The notes under the pieces were generated by a model. It ran no database searches. It was not told where the DNA came from and saw only the letters and a program-made list of their open reading frames with translations. Positions 8,919 to 17,445 of a stretch of DNA of 64,000 nucleotides are shown in pieces. The position numbers and the translations under genes are program-made. Every line of letters begins with the position of its first letter. Positions within the stretch are counted from its first letter, which is position 1. This DNA is from Nitrospirota bacterium (GTDB lineage: Bacteria; Nitrospirota; Leptospirillia; Leptospirillales; Leptospirillaceae), in NCBI GenBank assembly GCA_023481175.1, contig JAMCWM010000026.1, positions 124,001 to 188,000 of the forward strand, read 5' to 3'.

Positions 8919-10957
8919 CTGAAAACCGAGAGAAGAAGGATCAGAGTCCCGAAGCTGTATACCAGGTAGACGGAGATCCGTCCGGTCCGCACCCTTTCCG
9001 CGAGGGAGGCAAGCGCTTGGAATAGGCGGAAGACCGGGCGGTAAAGGAAGGCCCAATGGGGATCCTCGACCGTCAGTTCGAAGACCGGATCCTTTTCGGT
9101 CGGCTCCGGAAGATGGCGTTTCATCAGAAAGAAGTCGGCAAAGAAGTGACGGATCGGCTGTCCGAAGGATCCGGCAGAGTCTTGCATGCGGGGTGTCCGG
9201 ATTTCGTAGCCGCATCCCCAGACCGGGGCCCTCCGGGAGGAACCCCGTCCGAAAAACCGGGGAATCAGCCAAGCCAGGGGAATGAGGAGACACAGAAGTC
9301 CGAGAAGGAGAGCCGGAGTGTAGCTCGCTCCCTGCGGAGAGAGGGGGAGAAGCTGCATCCACCCCGAGGAGAGGGTCGCCTCGGAAAACGAGCTCCCCGT
9401 CAGGGGGCGGAGGACCCGGCCGATCCAGGCCAGCATCAAAACCGGCAGAAGGGCCAAAAGAAGGCATCCAGCCACGAGCCAGGCCATCCCGAGCCTTTCC
9501 GGAAGGGAGACTTCGTGGGCTTTTTGGGCTCCCTCCGAACGGGGAATCCCGAGATAGCCGATTCCGTAGAATTTGACAAACCCCATTGCGGCCAGGGCCG
9601 ATGCCAGGACAAGGAGGGCCGCCCCGAGAAGGACGGCGCTGCGGAAGAGGGTCCCGGAAAGAGTTCCCGCCTGGAGGGAGGCCTGCAAAAGGAGCCATTC
9701 GGAGACGAAGCCGTTGCCGGGCGGAAGACCCGAAATGCAGAGGACCCCGAAAAGGACGAAAACCCCCGAATAGGGCATTCGTCGAAGAAGGCCCCCCATT
9801 GTGTTCAGGTCGTTCGTTCCGGAGGCATGGGCCATGGTTCCCGCACCAAGAAAAAGGAGGCTTTTGAAAAAGGCATGGTTGATGGCGTGATAGAGCGAGG
9901 CTCCGAGGGCAATGTCTCCGGCGATGGGGTGACCCGAGCGGAGATAGAGGATCGAGAGGCCGATCCCGAGAAAGATGATGCCGATATTCTCGATGGAGGA
10001 ATAGGCCAGGAGTTTCTTGGGGTCCGACTGGAGCAGGGCATGGAGGATGCCGAACAGGGCCATGAACCCTCCGGCCAGCAGAACGGGAATACCAAAGGAA
10101 TAGTTCAGATGATCCGGTCCCAGGAGTCCGAAGAATACGCGGAGGAGACCGTAGATGGCGGTCTTGAGCATGACCCCGCTCAATAGGGCCGAGGCCGGGG
10201 ATGGCGCGACCGGATGGGCTTCGGGGAGCCAGACATGAAGGGGGATCAGCCCTGCCTTGGCCCCGAATCCCAGAAGGGCGCACACAAAGACGAGAAGGGC
10301 CACGCCGGGAGACGGGAGGCTTTTCCCCATGGACTCGAAGGTAAAGGACTGAAGTCCTCCCGCGAACCCGGAGGGTTCGCGGGAGGCCAGGAAGAAAAAG
10401 GCCACCAGGATCAGGAGACTCCCGAGATGGGCCATCAGAAGGTAGAGAAAGCCGGCGTTTCGTACCTCCTCACGGTCGTTTTCCGTTACGACGAGGGCGT
10501 AGGAGACGAGGGCCATGGTTTCCCAGAAGACCATGAAGACATAGGCATCGTCGGCCAAAAGGACCCCCTCCATGGAGGCCATGAAGAGAGCGGTTCTGAA
10601 AAAAAAGGAGGGAAGCCTCGGAGAGGGGAGACTCCGGAGGTAGCCGGCGGCAAAGATCAGGATTCCCGTGCCCGCTCCTCCCAGAAGCAGGAGAAAGAAG
10701 CTTGAAAGGGGATCCTGGCGAAAATGGAAGGGGAGACCGGGAAGACCTCCGGGGAGAATCCGGTGAAGGTCTGTCGAGTCGGCGAGCCCCCAGATTCCGG
10801 AACAGGAAAGAACGGCGGCACCCGAGGCGAGCAGAAACAGAAGGGGGCCCAGAAAGGCACGGGATCTTCGAAGAAGAAAAAAGCCCAAGGTTCCGGTGAT
10901 TCCCCAGAAGGACAGGACGAACAGGCTGATATCGAGGGGACCGGTCAAAGAGGTCAT
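8906..10957 (-). CDS. hyfB: HyfB-like antiporter-type membrane subunit (NuoL/M family)
   Basis: First gene of the leftward operon; 683 residues with 14 to 16 membrane segments. FWETMALVSYALVV (near 145), GFGAKAGLIPLHVWLPEAHP (near 227) and AYSSIENIG (near 310) are the channel signatures of the family. The C-terminal 100 residues carry the GCGYEIRTPRMQDSAGSFGQPI block typical of HyfB/HycC. No good ribosome site is visible in front of the ATG. No HyfA, HyfH/NuoI-type ferredoxin subunit or HyfD is found nearby, so the operon is shorter than E. coli hyf. The 254-base gap to the divergent gene at 11212 should hold the promoter. Confidence 0.9.
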   Translation of the reverse strand: MTSLTGPLDISLFVLSFWGITGTLGFFLLRRSRAFLGPLLFLLASGAAVLSCSGIWGLADSTDLHRILPGGLPGLPFHFRQDPLSSFFLLLLGGAGTGILIFAAGYLRSLPSPRLPSFFFRTALFMASMEGVLLADDAYVFMVFWETMALVSYALVVTENDREEVRNAGFLYLLMAHLGSLLILVAFFFLASREPSGFAGGLQSFTFESMGKSLPSPGVALLVFVCALLGFGAKAGLIPLHVWLPEAHPVAPSPASALLSGVMLKTAIYGLLRVFFGLLGPDHLNYSFGIPVLLAGGFMALFGILHALLQSDPKKLLAYSSIENIGIIFLGIGLSILYLRSGHPIAGDIALGASLYHAINHAFFKSLLFLGAGTMAHASGTNDLNTMGGLLRRMPYSGVFVLFGVLCISGLPPGNGFVSEWLLLQASLQAGTLSGTLFRSAVLLGAALLVLASALAAMGFVKFYGIGYLGIPRSEGAQKAHEVSLPERLGMAWLVAGCLLLALLPVLMLAWIGRVLRPLTGSSFSEATLSSGWMQLLPLSPQGASYTPALLLGLLCLLIPLAWLIPRFFGRGSSRRAPVWGCGYEIRTPRMQDSAGSFGQPIRHFFADFFLMKRHLPEPTEKDPVFELTVEDPHWAFLYRPVFRLFQALASLAERVRTGRISVYLVYSFGTLILLLSVFRWMV

Positions 10958-11211
10958 GCGAAATGGTCACAGAACAGGAGAGATTCCTTGGCCGGGAAGG
11001 ATCGATGGGGGGAAGCTTCGCTTGTCGCGCTGCCGGGGATCGGATTCCCGTCTTTCACGGACCCTCCGTTCTTTATTTGGTCCACGTGTATGCAGTATAA
11101 CATTCGCTTCGGGGAGATGTGCAACGGGTGGGAGGAGGAGGGGGGGAGTGAGGATTTCTTGAATTATTGCTGCTGAAGCGAATAGGATGGAGAGGAGGCA
11201 GGAGGACAAGA

Positions 11212-11538
11212 ATGCGAGAGGATCCAAGAGAAATCCAGCAAAACGAGGTGGCCCGGGAAATCGAGCGAAGCCAGGGACCGATTCCCTGGTGGATGGTGAT
11301 TCTGATCGTCATCGTCTATGCGACGGCCATCATTCTGTCCCTCCCCATCCTGGGGAACCGGACCGGCCAGAACATCAATACCTTTTTCAGCGACACCCAC
11401 AAGAGGGGAACCTTCGACTTCGGAACGGTAGGCGGAGGAGCTTACCTGGCTGGAGGGTTTTTCGTGATCTATTACGTTTTCATGATCCGGCCGCGGCGAA
11501 AGAACAAAAAAAATCCGGCCATTCCTCCCGGATCCTGA
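11212..11538 (+). CDS. Small membrane protein, 108 aa, unknown
   Basis: The protein has a charged N-terminus, a membrane segment at about residues 23-43 (WWMVILIVIVYATAIILS), a soluble loop with FFSDTHKRGTFDFG, a second membrane segment at about 75-95, and a basic tail. Both ends are therefore on the same side of the membrane. AGGAGG lies six bases before the ATG. The general layout recalls small oxidase- or cytochrome-associated membrane subunits, but I cannot assign it to a family. It is followed after three bases by the M50 protease gene and is probably co-transcribed with it. Confidence 0.65.
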   Translation: MREDPREIQQNEVAREIERSQGPIPWWMVILIVIVYATAIILSLPILGNRTGQNINTFFSDTHKRGTFDFGTVGGGAYLAGGFFVIYYVFMIRPRRKNKKNPAIPPGS

Positions 11539-11541
11539 CCC

Positions 11542-12384
11542 TTGGTCACCCTCCGGGGAAAGATTCTGGCCGCCTTTCTTTTTTTTCTGACCTGTCTTAC
11601 CACCACAGGAGCGGGCGCAATCCTTGCGGGGCAGGATCCGCTGACGTCCCTTTCCGGATTTTTATCCGGTCTTCCCTATTCCTTCACGCTCATGTTGATC
11701 CTGTCGGCCCACGAGGCCGGGCATTACTTTGTCTCCAGGAGGTATGGCGTTACATCTCCTCTTCCCTGGTTCATTCCGGCCCCGACCCTCATCGGGACCT
11801 TCGGGGCGGTCATCCGTCTGCCCCGTCTTCCCGGAAGCCGTCTGGCCCTCTTCGACATCGCCCTGGCGGGTCCGATCGCAGGACTGATTCCCTCCGTCAT
11901 CGCCCTGGCCGTCGGTATCCGTCTCTCCTCCATTCTTCCCGGTGGAGCTCCCCCCGCATCGGGAATGGAAATCGGCGAATCGCTGATGTTCCGATTTCTG
12001 GCCTGGGCCTTTTCGACGGGGACCTCCGGAGATTCGACCCTTCTTCTGTCACCCGTCGGATTCGCGGGGTGGGTGGGACTTCTTGTCACGGCCTTAAACC
12101 TGATGCCGGTCGGCCAGCTTGACGGGGGGCATCTGGCCTGGGCTCTTCTTGGACGAAAGGCGAGACGAATCCTGTGGGGAATCTTCCCCCTTCTGCTCAC
12201 CCTGGGGTATCGGGGGTGGCGGGGCTGGTGGATCTGGGCGGGCCTTCTTCTTCTCATGGGCGTCTCCCATCCGGAGCTTCCCGACGGGGAGACCCGGCTA
12301 CCTCCCTCCCGGGTCGTCTGGGGAGGGATCGCCCTTCTCATCGAGGTGCTTGTCTTTGTTCCGGATCCTCTCCGATTTGTCTGA
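11542..12384 (+). CDS. Site-2-protease-family (M50) membrane metalloprotease
   Basis: The 280-residue membrane protein contains HEAGH at about residue 57, the zinc site of M50 peptidases, and NLMPVGQLDGG at about residue 185, which supplies the third ligand (D) in a membrane segment. About six membrane helices are predicted. No PDZ domain is present. The start is TTG directly after the preceding stop, so translation is probably coupled. Such enzymes cut within membranes, often releasing transcription factors or processing exported proteins; the substrate here is unknown. Its 3' end overlaps the convergent SuhB-like gene by 47 bases. Confidence 0.85.
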   Translation: MVTLRGKILAAFLFFLTCLTTTGAGAILAGQDPLTSLSGFLSGLPYSFTLMLILSAHEAGHYFVSRRYGVTSPLPWFIPAPTLIGTFGAVIRLPRLPGSRLALFDIALAGPIAGLIPSVIALAVGIRLSSILPGGAPPASGMEIGESLMFRFLAWAFSTGTSGDSTLLLSPVGFAGWVGLLVTALNLMPVGQLDGGHLAWALLGRKARRILWGIFPLLLTLGYRGWRGWWIWAGLLLLMGVSHPELPDGETRLPPSRVVWGGIALLIEVLVFVPDPLRFV

Positions 12385-13213
12385 TGGTCTCCAGCATCCA
12401 GCGATGGACATGGCCGTTGCTGGCAATCACCAGGGGGGCGTCAAGACGGAAGGGGTTTCCCTGGCCGTCGGTAACCGTTCCTCCGGCCTCCCTGACGATC
12501 AGAGTGGCCGCCGCGGTGTCCCATGGAGAAAGAGACCTCTCCCAGAATCCGTCCAGGACCCCCATGGCCACATGGCAGAGATCGAGGGCGGCCGACCCGG
12601 AGCGCCGGATTCCCTGAACTTCGCGCGAGAAGCCCTCGAAGGTCGCCATGTTGTTGAGGCGAGGGGTATCGGCATGGGTGTAGGAGAAGCCGGTGGCCAG
12701 GAGACTCCGTTCGGGAAAAGTCTCCTCCGAAACGGCCAGAGGCTGGCCGTCGAGGGTCGCTCCCCGTCCGGCCGCGGCTTCGAACCACATCTTTCTGAGC
12801 GGATCGACGACCAGGCCATAGAGGACGGTCCCCGCGGCCTCGAAGGCGATGGAGACGCAGAAGCAGGGGTAACGATGGGCGTAGTTGGTCGTTCCGTCGA
12901 GGGGGTCGATGATCCAACGGAGAGGGCTCTCCTCTTTCGGCATGGTCCTGCCGCTTTCTTCGGCAAGAAAGCCGTGGCCGGGAAATTCCCGGGAGATCGT
13001 TTCGATGACGGCCCGCTCCGAAGCCAGGTCGATCTCCGTGACCAGGTTGATGCGGCCCTTGAATCCGACCTCGATCTTTCGTGTCAGACCCTCGAGAAGG
13101 ATGGTCGAGGCGATTTCCGCCGCCTTGCGGGCTGTCGCGGAAAGCCGTTCGGGTGGGCAGCCGTCCGGCCAGGGAAGACCGCCGGGAGAGGAAAGTTTCC
13201 GGGAAGGAGTCAT
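12338..13213 (-). CDS. suhB: Inositol monophosphatase family protein (SuhB-like)
   Basis: The protein has the two metal-binding signatures of the family: EESG near residue 85 with WIIDPLDGTTNYAH near 100, and WDTAAATLIVREAGG near 230. These bind Mg ions and position a sugar or inositol phosphate for hydrolysis. The 291-residue length includes about 20 extra N-terminal residues; a later start is possible. The gene is convergent with the M50 protease and divergent from the membrane protein at 13391. Members act on inositol phosphates, fructose-1,6-bisphosphate or other phosphates, so the substrate is not fixed. Confidence 0.87.
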   Translation of the reverse strand: MTPSRKLSSPGGLPWPDGCPPERLSATARKAAEIASTILLEGLTRKIEVGFKGRINLVTEIDLASERAVIETISREFPGHGFLAEESGRTMPKEESPLRWIIDPLDGTTNYAHRYPCFCVSIAFEAAGTVLYGLVVDPLRKMWFEAAAGRGATLDGQPLAVSEETFPERSLLATGFSYTHADTPRLNNMATFEGFSREVQGIRRSGSAALDLCHVAMGVLDGFWERSLSPWDTAAATLIVREAGGTVTDGQGNPFRLDAPLVIASNGHVHRWMLETIRQIGEDPEQRQAPR

Positions 13214-13283
13214 GGAGTGCTTTCGTGATGGGGATTCGGGTGGTCCATTCTGTCAGAACTGGCCCCATATTACCAGATTCCTT

Positions 13284-13320
13284 CCCGGATTCCACTCATT
13301 CACGGTCAGTGGAATCCGGG
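13284..13320. repeat. Perfect 13-bp inverted repeat between divergent genes
   Basis: CCCGGATTCCACT at 13284-13296 is mirrored exactly at 13308-13320 with an 11-base loop. No T-run follows on either strand, and both flanking genes point away, so it does not look like a terminator. It could be an operator or a leader hairpin for the gene at 13391; a GATAAT box at 13347-13352 lies just downstream. Confidence 0.5.
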
Positions 13321-13390
13321 ACTATCCAGAGGGAGGGATCTTGTACGATAATGAAAAGATGAAACCTGAATTTCGGGAGGGAGGCATATC

Positions 13391-13933
13391 ATGTTTGTGA
13401 CGATCACATTTATCCGGTGGCTCCACCTCGTGGGCGCGGCGGCGCTGGTGGGCGGCATGGTTCTCCAGCTCTTCGTCGTGAGCCCCCTCCTGTCCTGGGT
13501 CGATCCCTCCATCCGCGGGAAGCTGGCAAAAAAGGCGACCGACTTCTATCTTCCGGTCTTTTGGGTGAGCCTCTCTCTCCTCATCATGACCGGGGCCTTC
13601 GTCATTTTCGACCGGCTCGTCTCGCTCGAGAACATGGTCTTCCCCTACAAGAACTCCTATGAGACATTCTGGCTTCTGAAGCTGAGTTTTGTCGGTGGCA
13701 TCGCCCTTCTCGGGATTCTGATCGCCCGGATGTCGGGAGAAATCCGGGCGACCACACGCCAGCAGCTGGCCTCGGGTCCGGATTCGGAACAGGCCGTGAA
13801 GCTCGAGGAAAAAAAGAGCCGGCTCCGACAGACGGTGGGACTTCTCCGGAACCTGAATGTTGTCCTCGGGATCTTCGTTCTTCTGTGGGCTGCCGTTCTC
13901 CAGAACATTTTCGGACTTCTGATTCTCCGATAG
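13391..13933 (+). CDS. CopD-like four-helix membrane protein
   Basis: This 180-residue protein has four predicted membrane segments and begins with FIRWLHLVGAAALVGGMV, a histidine-containing first helix typical of CopD/DUF-type membrane proteins. A charged cytoplasmic stretch (about 120-150, rich in K, E and R) separates helices three and four. GGGAGGGAGG precedes the ATG. Family members are linked to copper import or are of unknown role; no other copper gene is close. It sits 45 bases before the PEP carboxylase gene and could share its transcript. Confidence 0.65.
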   Translation: MFVTITFIRWLHLVGAAALVGGMVLQLFVVSPLLSWVDPSIRGKLAKKATDFYLPVFWVSLSLLIMTGAFVIFDRLVSLENMVFPYKNSYETFWLLKLSFVGGIALLGILIARMSGEIRATTRQQLASGPDSEQAVKLEEKKSRLRQTVGLLRNLNVVLGIFVLLWAAVLQNIFGLLILR

Positions 13934-13978
13934 TCCCGCGCGGATCGCATCGCGCCCTACCCAAAGAGAGGAGCCTTC

Positions 13979-15541
13979 TTGGCGTATTTTCTCAAAAAGA
14001 ACGACCGTCCGAAAAATTCGGCCGACCGCAAGATTCCCACGACAATGGCCACCCAGCATCCGGACAATGCGGCCGCTCCCTACTGGAAATCGAACCAGGA
14101 GCCCTTCATCAGCACGCTGGACGAGATCGAGGAGTGTTACCGTGCCTACATCGACATCGGCTGCCAGGAATACATGTGGGACTGGGAGGGGAAATACGTC
14201 GACGAGGGAGTGGTCGAAAAGCTTTTCTCCTCCCATTATGATTATTTCAAGGAGAACCAGATCGGAAAGGACGTCTTCCTGACCTTCCGGCTTCCGAATA
14301 TCTGGTACGAAAAGGAATACCGGATCGCCCGGGCCTACATCGGAATCCTGACCTTTGAGGACCTGGCCCGGGATCTGGGGCTCAAGACACCTCCTGTCTT
14401 CGAGGTCATCCTGCCCATGACCGACGAAGCCCAGAAGATGATCTATCTCCAGCAGACATTTCGCAAGATCGCCCGGCTCAAGCACCAGGTCTTCGACGAG
14501 GAGGGGACGGTCCGGGAGTCCTCCTACCTGCAGGTCATACCGCTCGTCGAGGGGGTGTCGGAACTCACGGTCTCCCGCAAGATCCTTCACGACTACGTCG
14601 ACCTGCATGCCGCGGAATACGGCTCGAAGCCTCTTTACCTTCGTCCCTTCATCGCCCGCTCCGACCCCGCTTTGAATGCGGGCATCGTTCCCGCGACCAT
14701 TGCCGCCAAAGTGGCCCTGTCGGAGTATTTCCGGTTCGAGGAGGAATCGGGGATTCCGGTCTATCCCATCATGGGGGTCGGCTCCCTCCCCTTCCGGGGG
14801 GGGCTTTCTCCCTGGAACGTTCCCCATTTCATCGAGGAGTACCCGGGCGTCCGGACGGTCACGGTCCAGTCGGCCTTCCGCTACGACTATCCCCAGGAGG
14901 ACGTGCGGGAGGCCATCAATCTCCTCAACCGTTCCCTGCCGGGCACGGTCCCGCTGGCCTACACCCCGGAAGAGGTCTCGGCAGGGGAAAGGCTGGTCGC
15001 GATCTTTTCTCTGCACTACCAGAAAACGGTCGAGGAGGTGGCGGACATGATCAACCGGGTCTCCGCCAGCATCCCGCCCCGCCGGGAAAGAAAGCTCCAT
15101 ATCGGGCTGTTCGGCTATTCCCGTGGAATCGGCCAGAAACATCTTCCCCGGGCGATCGGATTCACCGCCTCTCTTTATTCCCTGGGGATTCCTCCCGAAC
15201 TGATCGGGACGGGCCGGGGGATTGCCCAGGCGATCAGGGAGGGTTACGCCGAGCCCCTCTCCCTCTTCTACCGGCGACTGAAGGACGACATGCAGGATGC
15301 GGGCCATTACCTGAACAAGGAAAACCTGACCTTCCTGGCCTCGGAAAATCAGGCCTGGATGTCCGTCAAGGAGGACATCGAACTGGTGGAGGACTTCTTC
15401 AAGATCGAACTAGGTCCGGTGACGATCGAGCATTATCTCCACAGGAACTTCGTGTCCAGCATCTACTTCCTGATGCAGGAGGAGAAGGATTTTTCGGACT
15501 ATCTTCTCAAGGCGGCCCTCCTCCGGCGCTCCCTCGGCTGA
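13979..15541 (+). CDS. ppcA: Phosphoenolpyruvate carboxylase, archaeal type
   Basis: The enzyme carboxylates PEP to oxaloacetate. It belongs to the compact archaeal-type family (about 500 residues), not the 900-residue bacterial family. Landmarks seen are KIPTTMATQHPDNAA near the N-terminus, YMWDWEGKYVDEG near residue 60, VFEVILPMTDEA near 140, FIARSDPALNAG near 225, MGVGSLPFRGGL near 260 and KLHIGLFGYSRG near 375. The start is the TTG at 13979 with AGAGGAG upstream; an ATG at 14044 would cut into the conserved N-terminus. The length of 520 residues is normal. In this organism it likely refills the reductive TCA cycle from the PEP made after pyruvate synthesis. Confidence 0.93.
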   Translation: MAYFLKKNDRPKNSADRKIPTTMATQHPDNAAAPYWKSNQEPFISTLDEIEECYRAYIDIGCQEYMWDWEGKYVDEGVVEKLFSSHYDYFKENQIGKDVFLTFRLPNIWYEKEYRIARAYIGILTFEDLARDLGLKTPPVFEVILPMTDEAQKMIYLQQTFRKIARLKHQVFDEEGTVRESSYLQVIPLVEGVSELTVSRKILHDYVDLHAAEYGSKPLYLRPFIARSDPALNAGIVPATIAAKVALSEYFRFEEESGIPVYPIMGVGSLPFRGGLSPWNVPHFIEEYPGVRTVTVQSAFRYDYPQEDVREAINLLNRSLPGTVPLAYTPEEVSAGERLVAIFSLHYQKTVEEVADMINRVSASIPPRRERKLHIGLFGYSRGIGQKHLPRAIGFTASLYSLGIPPELIGTGRGIAQAIREGYAEPLSLFYRRLKDDMQDAGHYLNKENLTFLASENQAWMSVKEDIELVEDFFKIELGPVTIEHYLHRNFVSSIYFLMQEEKDFSDYLLKAALLRRSLG

Positions 15542-15578
15542 CCGGGCATTAAAGACATAAAACCTCAGGAGTGTGGTC

Positions 15579-15887
15579 TTGGCCAAGTCCCTTGAGAAAA
15601 GGCTTTTTTTAAAAATCATCATGCCGGTCCTCGTCTTGATCGTCATCTCCTGGGTCCTGTATACCGTCAAGGACCCGCTGATGAAGGGGGCGGCTTCCGT
15701 GGCCCTTCTTTTTTTCGTCTCCTTCGTCATCTTCATCCTCCGGAAGCAATGGCAGGAAAGAGAAGACTTCAAGGTGCCCATCTGGCTTTTCGTGGTCCTG
15801 ATCTCGATCCTGATCCTTTTTCTCACCCTGGTGGGGGTTCTTCCCATCGTCACGATGTTCACGAAGCCTCCGTCGTCGTATCCATAG
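15579..15887 (+). CDS. Small membrane protein, 102 aa, unknown
   Basis: The protein has three hydrophobic segments: about residues 10-28, 38-56 and 70-92, the last being IWLFVVLISILILFLTLVG. I chose the TTG at 15579 because AGGAG lies seven bases before it; the in-frame GTG at 15573 would be only one base from the ribosome site. It lies 37 bases after the PEP carboxylase stop and is followed by a hairpin, so it probably closes that transcript. No family was recognised. Confidence 0.55.
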   Translation: MAKSLEKRLFLKIIMPVLVLIVISWVLYTVKDPLMKGAASVALLFFVSFVIFILRKQWQEREDFKVPIWLFVVLISILILFLTLVGVLPIVTMFTKPPSSYP

Positions 15888-15922
15888 AGGCCGATCCCCC
15901 GGGCTCCCCATGGTCGAAGGTG

Positions 15923-15961
15923 GCATTTTTTCCACAGATCCGGAAAAAATGCGACACTTTT
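15923..15961 (+). terminator. Rho-independent-like terminator
   Basis: GCATTTTTTCC (15923-15933) and GGAAAAAATGC (15942-15952) form a perfect 11-bp stem with an 8-base loop, followed by a T-rich stretch. It ends the unit of PEP carboxylase and the small membrane protein. The symmetric stem could also work in the other direction. Confidence 0.55.
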
Positions 15962-16156
15962 ATTTTCGATTTTCCTCGGCCAGCTGGTAGAGCCCTGACT
16001 TAAACCCTTCATGCATAACAAGATGGGATGCTGTCTTTTTGTTGGCATGCCCCTTGCTTAGAATCTTAAAGAGGCGATGATGCCAGATGGGATCGAGGAC
16101 GGACAGGACCAACGGATAACGGAATCAGCTCCCCAACAAGGGGGAAGGGGAAAACG

Positions 16157-17071
16157 ATGAGGTGGCAGCGTACGCTGGAAAAATCGGTCGAGATCCGCGG
16201 AGCAGGCCTTCACTCCGGAAGGGAGGTCACGCTGATCCTTCATCCGGCTCCGGAAAATCACGGGATCGTCTTTCACCGGTCCGACCTGGGAAGCGTCTAT
16301 ATTCCGGCTCATGTCCGGTTTGTCTCGGCGGAGCGGTCGACCCTCTCCACCGTTCTCTTCGACGGGCAGGCGACAGTCCAGACGATCGAGCATCTTCTCT
16401 CCGCCCTGAACGGACTCTACCTCGACAATCTCGTCGCCGAGATCGACGGGGCGGAGCTTCCGATCCTGGACGGTTCTTCCCGGAATCTCGTCAGTGCCAT
16501 TTCCGAGGCAGGCATAGCCGAGCAGAAGAAGGTCCAGAAATTTTACCGCGTGGTCCGTTCGGAGGAATTCGTCTCCGGAAACAAATACCTCTCGGTCGAA
16601 CCGTCCGATCGCTTTGAGGTGGACTATGAGATCGACTTCGGCCCCGACCTTGTCCAGCGATATCACTTCACGCTGAGCGAAGCCTCCTACGAGTCGGAGA
16701 TCTCCCGGGCCAAAACCTTCTGCTTCGAATCGGACATCCACAAGATGCGCGCCATGGGCCTGGCCCGAGGGGGGAGTCTCGCCAACGCACTCGTGATGGG
16801 CAGAAATTCCCTTTTAAATCCCGACCAGCAGACCTATGCAGACGAGTTCGTCCGCCACAAGATCCTCGATTTCCTTGGGGACTCGAGGCTTCTTGACCGC
16901 CCGGTCGTCGGACGATTCGTCGTCAGACGGGGAGGCCATGCCTTTCACACCGAATGTCTTCGTTCGCTCTGGGAAAAGGGATCCCTCGCCCTCTCTGTCC
17001 CCAAACCCCTATCGACTTCCGCCGACCAGGCCCAGGTTTCCGGAAAGAACCTCCTTCCCCTCGGCCAGTAG
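16157..17071 (+). CDS. lpxC: UDP-3-O-acyl-N-acetylglucosamine deacetylase
   Basis: LpxC removes the acetyl group in the committed step of lipid A synthesis. The zinc ligands are visible: H79 in TIEHLLSAL, and H234 and D238 in VRHKILDFLGD; the catalytic histidine lies in GGHAFHTE near 261. GLHSG near residue 17 and AELPILDGSS near 99 are family blocks. The 304-residue length is standard. The ATG has GGGGAAAACG in front, a weak purine-rich site. The gene stands alone in the plus orientation between a terminator and convergent genes. Confidence 0.95.
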   Translation: MRWQRTLEKSVEIRGAGLHSGREVTLILHPAPENHGIVFHRSDLGSVYIPAHVRFVSAERSTLSTVLFDGQATVQTIEHLLSALNGLYLDNLVAEIDGAELPILDGSSRNLVSAISEAGIAEQKKVQKFYRVVRSEEFVSGNKYLSVEPSDRFEVDYEIDFGPDLVQRYHFTLSEASYESEISRAKTFCFESDIHKMRAMGLARGGSLANALVMGRNSLLNPDQQTYADEFVRHKILDFLGDSRLLDRPVVGRFVVRRGGHAFHTECLRSLWEKGSLALSVPKPLSTSADQAQVSGKNLLPLGQ

Positions 17072-17107
17072 CCCCTCCCTCCGATTCGGAATCCCGGGAT
17101 CCGGCGT

Positions 17108-17416
17108 TCAGGCGCGCTCTCCCCGGGCCATGGAAACGATTGAAATGACGAGGGGGGCGGAAGAGACCTCCGTCTGACATCCGAGACGGAATTCGGAGTC
17201 GAGCATCATGGCCTTGGCCAGAAAGTCCTCCTTGGGATTCCGTTTGCCCAGGGAGTCCAGCCCTTCGAGGACCTTTACGAGGCAGGTCCCGCAAGCCGCA
17301 TTTCCCCCGCAGACGAAACCGAAGGCGATTCCGTGGGCCATGGCACCCTGAAGAATGGTCTGTCCTTCCGGGATATCGATCTCGCGATCAATCTCGATGA
17401 TCCTGACTGTGGGCAT
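17108..17416 (-). CDS. 2Fe-2S ferredoxin
   Basis: This 102-residue plant/adrenodoxin-type ferredoxin has cluster ligands C36, C42 and C45 (CGGNAACGTC) and C80 (LGCQT). It is a soluble electron carrier. The C-x5-C-x2-C spacing fits the 2Fe-2S class. It lies 30 bases downstream of the lipoprotein gene on the same strand. The partner enzyme cannot be named; Hyf-like or oxidoreductase complexes elsewhere in the window use 4Fe-4S ferredoxins instead. Confidence 0.88.
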   Translation of the reverse strand: MPTVRIIEIDREIDIPEGQTILQGAMAHGIAFGFVCGGNAACGTCLVKVLEGLDSLGKRNPKEDFLAKAMMLDSEFRLGCQTEVSSAPLVISIVSMARGERA

Positions 17417-17445
17417 AGGGAGTCCCTTCCGTTTGCAGGTAAAGA

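Noticed and set aside
6213-8969. 918-codon plus-strand open frame
   Set aside because: It runs antisense to hyfF, hyfE and hyfC; the sequence is charged low-complexity, while the minus strand has clear conserved membrane proteins.
7950-10283. 777-codon minus-strand frame as a long HyfC fusion
   Set aside because: Only the last 322 codons resemble NuoH; the upstream part is a second frame of hyfB. The ATG at 8918 overlaps the hyfB stop as in an ordinary operon.
4244-10957. Active NiFe hydrogenase
   Set aside because: None of the four nickel-binding cysteines is present in the large subunit.
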